Assembly: GCA_024867545.1 (NCBI GenBank)
Contig: JANFNE010000055.1
Location: forward strand, 186,001-250,000
Length of the DNA: 64,000 bases
Direction: 5' to 3'
Origin: Phytopythium helicoides
Lineage: Eukaryota; Oomycota; Peronosporomycetes; Pythiales; Pythiaceae
This document shows, in pieces, positions 59,342 through 64,000 of the stretch. The notes below the pieces were generated by a model. It was not told the DNA's origin. It did no database searches and saw nothing but the letters and a program-made list of their open reading frames with translations. The translations under genes were made by a program, and so were the position numbers. The first letter of the stretch is position 1, and each line of letters begins with the position of its first letter.

Positions 59342-60559
59342 ATGAGCAAGGACCGATTCACCGTCAACCCGTTCCCAGCGCTGCAGCTTTCGGACGACGA
59401 CAAGCTCCAACTGCTCAACCTCGCACGCTCGCTCATCCACGCCAACTTTGAACGTTACGAGGAGTTTTACACAGACAAGCAGCGTAAGGTCGACCTCAGT
59501 CGCTGGAAGCCCTCCAAGGAGCGCGAGAACTTGCGCGTCTACACCGAACGCGCGAGCTACCAGGCAGCACACGCCAAGGTTGATGCCAACGGCAACGCAA
59601 AGCTGCCAGAGATCTTGTCGGTCGGCACTGTCGAAGGATGTCTTGACGACTTGATGTTCGGCGTTGTGAACCCGACGCCCGAAGAAACTCGAATCAAAGC
59701 TTCATATGTACACGACCTGAGTGGCGCGTGCCTCCTGTCCACCATCGTCAAGCCTACGATTGAAGAGCCTTTCACCTCCGTCGTTGTTAAGTGGATGGAG
59801 ATCGATATCCCCCTCCACAAGACCAACATCCTCCAGAACCGCGACTGCGTCTACCTCGAGGCGACTGGATTCGTCACGAAACCCAACGGCGAGCGCGCAG
59901 GCTACCACATCCTTCATTCGATTAGCTTTCCTCAGATCCACAAGCTCCCGAACCGCGTGCGCGGCGACTTGTCAATCTGCGGCTTCTTTCGACAGGCTGC
60001 GCCAAATGTCATCCACGTCTTCAAAACCGGTGTGTTCGATCCTGCAGGTGACATGATCCGAATGCTAGCGGTGCCAGTGATGGCTGCTGCATTCTTGTCT
60101 CCGCTTCGCTACGTGCACTGCGGACATATGCGCAAGTTGAAATGGCGAATGGAGAAATGTCATGCAGAGGCTCGCCAGCATGGCGTCCCGGACCCTGGTC
60201 CGTACTGTGTGTCTTGTGCGAAGCCTGCGTCGAGCGTGTTCTCGTTCGGCAGCAGCAACAGCAAAGGCAACAACACGTGTCGCTCGTGCTTCCACTCCGT
60301 GTGCAGCGCGTGCAAAATCAAGCGTAAGATCAGCATTGTGACTGCTGACATGGAGCTTGTGCAGCGAAAGGTCTCCTTTTGCTCTGCGTGCATCGCCGAC
60401 GTCACTCGTTCAAGTGCAGTTGAGATCGCAGGCGCTTTAGTCGAGGAGCAAGCAAACTTGAAGGCATCCTTCGTTATCCCTAGCTCTGTTCACAGAAGGC
60501 ACGCGTCGTCGATCGGGTCGTACTCGACGAGTTCGAGTGGCAGGAGCACCGACATCTAA
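59342..60559 (+). CDS. START-like / FYVE-like protein (group G, tandem copy 2)
   Basis: 405 residues, ATG at 59342 (MSKDRFTVNPFPALQL). Very close to the 56930 product, but with changes at positions otherwise fixed in the array: NRDCVYLEA for NRDYVYLEA, HSISFPQ for HSIDFPQ, and RYVHCG for RYVYCG. Zinc ligands (C289/C292, CRSCFHSVCSAC, FCSAC) are intact. The tail ends SSSGRSTDI. The substitutions cluster in the START-like region, so ligand preference may have shifted or constraint relaxed. Last member of the array in this window. Confidence 0.92.
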   Translation: MSKDRFTVNPFPALQLSDDDKLQLLNLARSLIHANFERYEEFYTDKQRKVDLSRWKPSKERENLRVYTERASYQAAHAKVDANGNAKLPEILSVGTVEGCLDDLMFGVVNPTPEETRIKASYVHDLSGACLLSTIVKPTIEEPFTSVVVKWMEIDIPLHKTNILQNRDCVYLEATGFVTKPNGERAGYHILHSISFPQIHKLPNRVRGDLSICGFFRQAAPNVIHVFKTGVFDPAGDMIRMLAVPVMAAAFLSPLRYVHCGHMRKLKWRMEKCHAEARQHGVPDPGPYCVSCAKPASSVFSFGSSNSKGNNTCRSCFHSVCSACKIKRKISIVTADMELVQRKVSFCSACIADVTRSSAVEIAGALVEEQANLKASFVIPSSVHRRHASSIGSYSTSSSGRSTDI

Positions 60560-60781
60560 GCCGTTAGCAGTCCAGCACTGGCGAAGGAAGCCGTGCAGCT
60601 CTGGGCTGGCAAGGCTTTGCGTCACGGCTAGTTAGTGATAGGATATTCATCGCAGTCATGAGAGAAGTGTCTGCGTCTGGAGGAAATGCACTTGTCGACT
60701 TGTGTTCATTACATTTGAGTTGGTTGGCTTATCATACACGACACACGCACGCACTGCTTGACTTGGAGGCCAACCAACGCC

Positions 60782-61099
60782 TCAGTCTCGGGACTCGATC
60801 GCTCGGCGACGCTCCATCGCTTTCGGGTCCGCAAGGACCCAGCTCGTGCTCGAAATGTACGTGGTGCCCAACGGAGTGGCCACTCGCTGTCGGGCCTCTG
60901 GGCTAGCAAAGCCGTACGGCATGACGAGTCCTGGCGACGCCTCCGGGCTGTCGGCGAGCCACTCTTCGTCCGTTTCGCTGTCGCTGTCGAGCGACCCCGT
61001 GCTCGACGTACGAGGCAGAGAAGGCGTCGACTCGACGCTAGCGGTGCGCGAGCGGCTGCGGTAGCGCCGGCAGTGCGAGATGGGGACGACGGTGGCCAT
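60782..61099 (-). CDS. Small serine-rich hypothetical protein
   Basis: 105 residues, ATG at 61099 (MATVVPISHCRRY). An arginine/serine region (RRYRSRSRTASVESTPSLPR) is followed by an acidic serine stretch (SLDSDSETDEEW), then a more ordinary second half ending AIESRD. The RxxS and S-x-x-E/D patterns would suit basophilic and CK2-like kinases. The leader is pyrimidine/adenine-rich with an initiator-like tcactcgccaatcc about 75 bases before the ATG, which supports a real gene. No family is recognised. Confidence 0.6.
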   Translation of the reverse strand: MATVVPISHCRRYRSRSRTASVESTPSLPRTSSTGSLDSDSETDEEWLADSPEASPGLVMPYGFASPEARQRVATPLGTTYISSTSWVLADPKAMERRRAIESRD

Positions 61100-61470
61100 C
61101 TTGGTGATGAAGAGGAGGAGTTGGTGGTGGTGCTTGGGCCGAGGAGGTGAGACGAACGCGGCGGATTGGCGAGTGAGATCTCTCAGCTGCGCTTGAGGCG
61201 AGCGGAGAAGCCGCGAGTAGATAAAGGCGCGGAGCTTTGTACAGTAGAAGCGCGCTCCATCACCTTCGACGTTTCCATATTCGCTCTGGTCGCACGTGGC
61301 AGATGGTGATGAACCCCTGAACTCGGGCTGCTGGATCCAGGAGCGACACAGAAGCCCACACGTTCGGCCTTTACGACGTGCGATTGGCCTGCCCCATCTT
61401 CAACTCGCCCGATCTGATGATTCTGCTCGGGAGCGTCCATGCGAGATAATCATCAATGACTCACAACGTT
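61100..61470. other. Intergenic between two minus-strand genes
   Basis: Leader and promoter of the small serine-rich protein (minus strand) and 3' flank of the ERMARD-like gene; nothing else recognised. Confidence 0.5.
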
Positions 61471-63873
61471 TTACACTTGGGAGGTGACCACCTGCAGGAT
61501 CGCTCTGGAGCTCAAAAACTGCAGCGCCAACTCCAGAGCTTTCTCGACGCTCTTCTGCGCGGCAACAGGGCTTCCAGTACACCCCTCGAACGCCGTGACG
61601 AATTGGAGCAGCTTTCTCTGCAGCTGCTCGAACGCTGTCGCGCGTGGACAACGGTGAGTGTCACGCGAGGTCGCAAGGCTGAACAAGTGGACGATGTGGT
61701 GCTCGACCGCGCTCAAGCACACTCGCAGCACCCGCTCGAGGACAGGGAAGAAGACCGCGCTATTGAGAAACGAGCGGCGGTGATTGGTTCGCGCTTTCCC
61801 ATCTGCAATGAGCGCTTCAAGTTGGGTGATGCGCTCCAGGAAGCTCCTTTGCGATCGCTGGATCGACGCAAGGGTCTCTAGGATGCACGAGGACACGCTG
61901 ACGCCGTCGCTGTCACTGAGCGTCAACAGCTTCTGCACGACGCTCGCATCCGTCTCAATACCTCGCTCAGTGAGCTGGGAACTGTAGTGCGCTTGCTCGT
62001 CGTGCACTGCGCACCTGAGGAACATGCTTCGCCCGTCGTTGATGCAGCGATGATGGCAGAGAAACTCGTCACGAAGCTGCTCCTCAATCACTTCAAGACG
62101 CGCATTGACAGCATGGAGAAGGTATGGCAAGCTCTTCCTCGATGACGCGGATCCATCGCTGAGTAGCTCTGCTACACGAGACGTTTTCTCAACGAGCACG
62201 ACCTTGCCATAATCGCTTCGCTCGCCGCCGCCTACTTTTCCAAAGACTAGACGCGTCAAGGACTCCGTTCCCGCTGATCCTGGCATGTCTTCTCTCGAGA
62301 AACTCGAGAACGCGATCTGCTGGGTGCCAAATCGCTCGCAGAGCGAGTGGGAAGCTATCAGCTCGCGGCGCATCCTGTAGAATGGGTGAAATGAGCTCAC
62401 TAAGACTGTGTCTGGGAACTCGGCCGCGGTTTTGAGGCGCGGGTGTTCTCGAGTGGAGATGGCGACAAAGGTGATGACAACCATCTGCGTGATAGCGGAC
62501 AGCGAATCCAAGTGCTGCGGACCCTCGTCCTTCAATCGAAGAAGTGCGTCAAGGTCAGCTTCTCCGTGGCACAACTTGGCGCGGATGTTCGGCCCTGCGT
62601 GCATCATGAACAGATCAAGAAGAACAGCGAGTACCCCACTGGGTAGTTCTTCGTAGAGTGCGTTCGGCCGAGTCTCGCGCAAAAGTGCATCTGGGCTTGC
62701 TCCTTTCTCTTCAGTAGAGTCCATGACGACCTCGGGATGAAGCAGCACTTGGTGCTTGTCCCGCTGACCGAACCCGTCTAGCGTGGAGTAGTATGCATCC
62801 ACTTGTGCTTTCCCATATTCATCAGAGATGCCCCAGCGTTCTCGGTTCGCACGGATAAACTTCAGTCGTAAAGTGTGTTCGAAAACTGGAAGAAGCGCAA
62901 ACAAGAACCAAGGCTCGTCGCCGGTGTGGGCGAGAATCGAAAACGCTCTTTGGACGAGATTTGCTCGTCCTCGTGGGATGAACGGTGATGAAGAAATCCA
63001 GTCCTCACTTGAGTCATTGTGCTCTGGAACCCCTCGTGCATGCAAGACGAGATCTACGATCGAGCGTGCTGTCTCAGGAGACGGAATCACAAAGCGATCA
63101 TTGTAGCTACTGATTTTGAAGAGCCCGCGATGTTCACTTGCTTGAGCTGGTGACCACTTGAACAGAGGAAGTAGCTCCAGAGTGAGAAGCGCCACCAAGC
63201 ACCCAAAGCACCTCGGAAACTCCGCCGGGATGACGAAACCATGCCACACGAGATTGCGCAAGTTCAGCGCTGACGGGAGGAACAAAATGTTGAGTACTCG
63301 GCGCAGTCCTGGTGGCAGTATGCGCTTCATCGGCTCAGACTCGAGCAGCAAGCGCAGGATCATGGTGCTAGATCGCCCCCTTGCACTAGCACCGTCGCCA
63401 TCACCTGCAAACTGCTCGTGCAAGTCGTACAACGCGCGCTCTAGAACCGTTACGCCGATGAGGAAGCCCATGTAATAATCTCCCTGTGTGGACGACAGCA
63501 TGGACACGATGGAAGCCAGCTTTGACCCGTGTGTCAAAGTCTCCGCCGCGGCATCCAGGCGTCCGCTCGACTTGAACGCCGCCGAGTCCATCGCTGCTTC
63601 CACCTCCAGCGCGAGTGCCCACGCAGCCTCCGTCTCGCGGACTGCACCTCCGCGGTCAGTATCAGTAGAGCAAAGGCACTGCTGCCAATCAATCTCGGCG
63701 CTGCCAGTCAGAGCCAACTCCGCGACGCAAACTGACGCTTCCGCGCGAAGCTCGGCTTGCAGCGCTCGTGGTAGCTGCCAGTACGAGAAGAGCGCGTCAT
63801 GAACGCCACTTGACAGCGACGGCTCATAGCTCAGCGCTCCGTGGGCGGCAAGCTGCTCCACTCGTGCCTCCAT
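61471..63873 (-). CDS. ERMARD/DUF4209-like protein
   Basis: 800 residues from the ATG at 63873 (MEARVEQLAAHG); the frame is open further only to a TTG at 63936. Residues 204-212 (NLRNLVWHG) carry the RNxxxHG signature of DUF4209, the domain of the ER membrane-associated RNA degradation protein family (ERMARD). The preceding stretch (MKRILPPGLRRVLNILFLPS) also fits that family. The remainder is largely helical-looking, with hydrophobic segments near the C-terminus (VFFPVLERVLRVCLSAVEHH) that might associate with membranes. By homology it may act at the ER, but the molecular role of the family is poorly known. Single exon, unrelated to the START/FYVE array. Confidence 0.8.
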   Translation of the reverse strand: MEARVEQLAAHGALSYEPSLSSGVHDALFSYWQLPRALQAELRAEASVCVAELALTGSAEIDWQQCLCSTDTDRGGAVRETEAAWALALEVEAAMDSAAFKSSGRLDAAAETLTHGSKLASIVSMLSSTQGDYYMGFLIGVTVLERALYDLHEQFAGDGDGASARGRSSTMILRLLLESEPMKRILPPGLRRVLNILFLPSALNLRNLVWHGFVIPAEFPRCFGCLVALLTLELLPLFKWSPAQASEHRGLFKISSYNDRFVIPSPETARSIVDLVLHARGVPEHNDSSEDWISSSPFIPRGRANLVQRAFSILAHTGDEPWFLFALLPVFEHTLRLKFIRANRERWGISDEYGKAQVDAYYSTLDGFGQRDKHQVLLHPEVVMDSTEEKGASPDALLRETRPNALYEELPSGVLAVLLDLFMMHAGPNIRAKLCHGEADLDALLRLKDEGPQHLDSLSAITQMVVITFVAISTREHPRLKTAAEFPDTVLVSSFHPFYRMRRELIASHSLCERFGTQQIAFSSFSREDMPGSAGTESLTRLVFGKVGGGERSDYGKVVLVEKTSRVAELLSDGSASSRKSLPYLLHAVNARLEVIEEQLRDEFLCHHRCINDGRSMFLRCAVHDEQAHYSSQLTERGIETDASVVQKLLTLSDSDGVSVSSCILETLASIQRSQRSFLERITQLEALIADGKARTNHRRSFLNSAVFFPVLERVLRVCLSAVEHHIVHLFSLATSRDTHRCPRATAFEQLQRKLLQFVTAFEGCTGSPVAAQKSVEKALELALQFLSSRAILQVVTSQV

Positions 63874-63910
63874 GGCGCTGGGTTGACTCGCTTGGTCTCT
63901 GCTATAAACT

Positions 63911-64000
63911 TCAGTGGTCGTCACTGTAGAACACAACGGTGGTTAGATCCCATGCCTCGCCATGCTCTTGAAGCTGCATGCCCTCCATCCACGCGTGCAG
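63911..64000 (-). CDS. Possible C-terminus of a neighbouring gene (partial)
   Basis: From the window edge the minus strand reads 29 coding-like codons (words such as HAWMEGMQLQEHG and DLTTVVFYSDDH) and a TGA at 63913-63911. Only 37 bases then separate this stop from the ERMARD-like ATG, so if real the two genes are extremely close or share regulation. Too short to identify. Confidence 0.35.
   Translation of the reverse strand: MHAWMEGMQLQEHGEAWDLTTVVFYSDDH

Noticed and set aside
1..64000. Prokaryotic operon or phage interpretation, CRISPR arrays, tRNA or rRNA genes
   Set aside because: Gene families, eukaryotic-type starts, large spacers and membrane-anchored expansins point to an oomycete; no regularly spaced repeats or RNA gene signatures were seen.

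Overview
The window reads as nuclear DNA of an oomycete (stramenopile), most likely a Phytophthora/Pythium-type organism; the genus is inference. The grounds are compact single-exon genes with eukaryotic ATG starts, expansin-like secreted proteins, a massively expanded family combining a START-like domain with a FYVE-like zinc finger, and oomycete-style initiator sequences just upstream of several starts. No bacterial operons, CRISPR arrays or rRNA genes are visible.

The dominant content is an array of 20 apparently intact START + FYVE-like genes, one truncated copy and one fossil, spread over positions 79-60559. Products are 382-442 residues. Each has an N-terminal NPFP-type motif, a START-like lipid-binding region at about residues 90-270 (LDDxMFGxxNPT, KASYVDD, DPFRSLxVKWM, KNRDYVYxEATG, GYHLLHSxxFPQ, CGFFRQ, DPGGD), a cluster of eight cysteines spaced exactly like FYVE zinc ligands (CX2C, linker, CX2CX4CX2C, spacer, CX2C) and a short serine-rich tail. 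I divide them by sequence into groups: A (79), B (1960, 3943, 7869, 13244), C (9308, 15108, 17262), D (19339, 21583), E (23448, 27350 broken, 30063, 31797), F (34374, 36169, 41891, 43970) and G (54399, 56930, 59342). Members of one group lie mostly next to each other, as expected for local duplication.

The array is interrupted twice. At 38.9-41.7 kb lie a small secreted cysteine-containing protein and a membrane-anchored putative esterase. At 47.0-53.1 kb lie three expansin-like proteins, each with a signal sequence, an expansin core, a Ser/Thr-rich stalk and a C-terminal membrane anchor. After the array, on the minus strand, come a small serine-rich hypothetical protein and an ERMARD/DUF4209-like protein (RNxxxHG motif), with the possible C-terminus of a further gene at the right edge.

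The array shows fresh rearrangement: a large inverted repeat (groups B at 1960 and 3943), a roughly 2.6 kb duplicated block (6399-8937 and 11612-14312), an 809 bp seemingly identical copy that yields a START-only truncated gene (27263-28071), a nearby decayed START fossil, a hAT-type transposase remnant (about 28560-28765), and patchy identity between paralogues that suggests gene conversion. Ligand identity and cellular role of the START/FYVE-like proteins cannot be read from the sequence; lipid binding or transfer at membranes is inference from the fold families.
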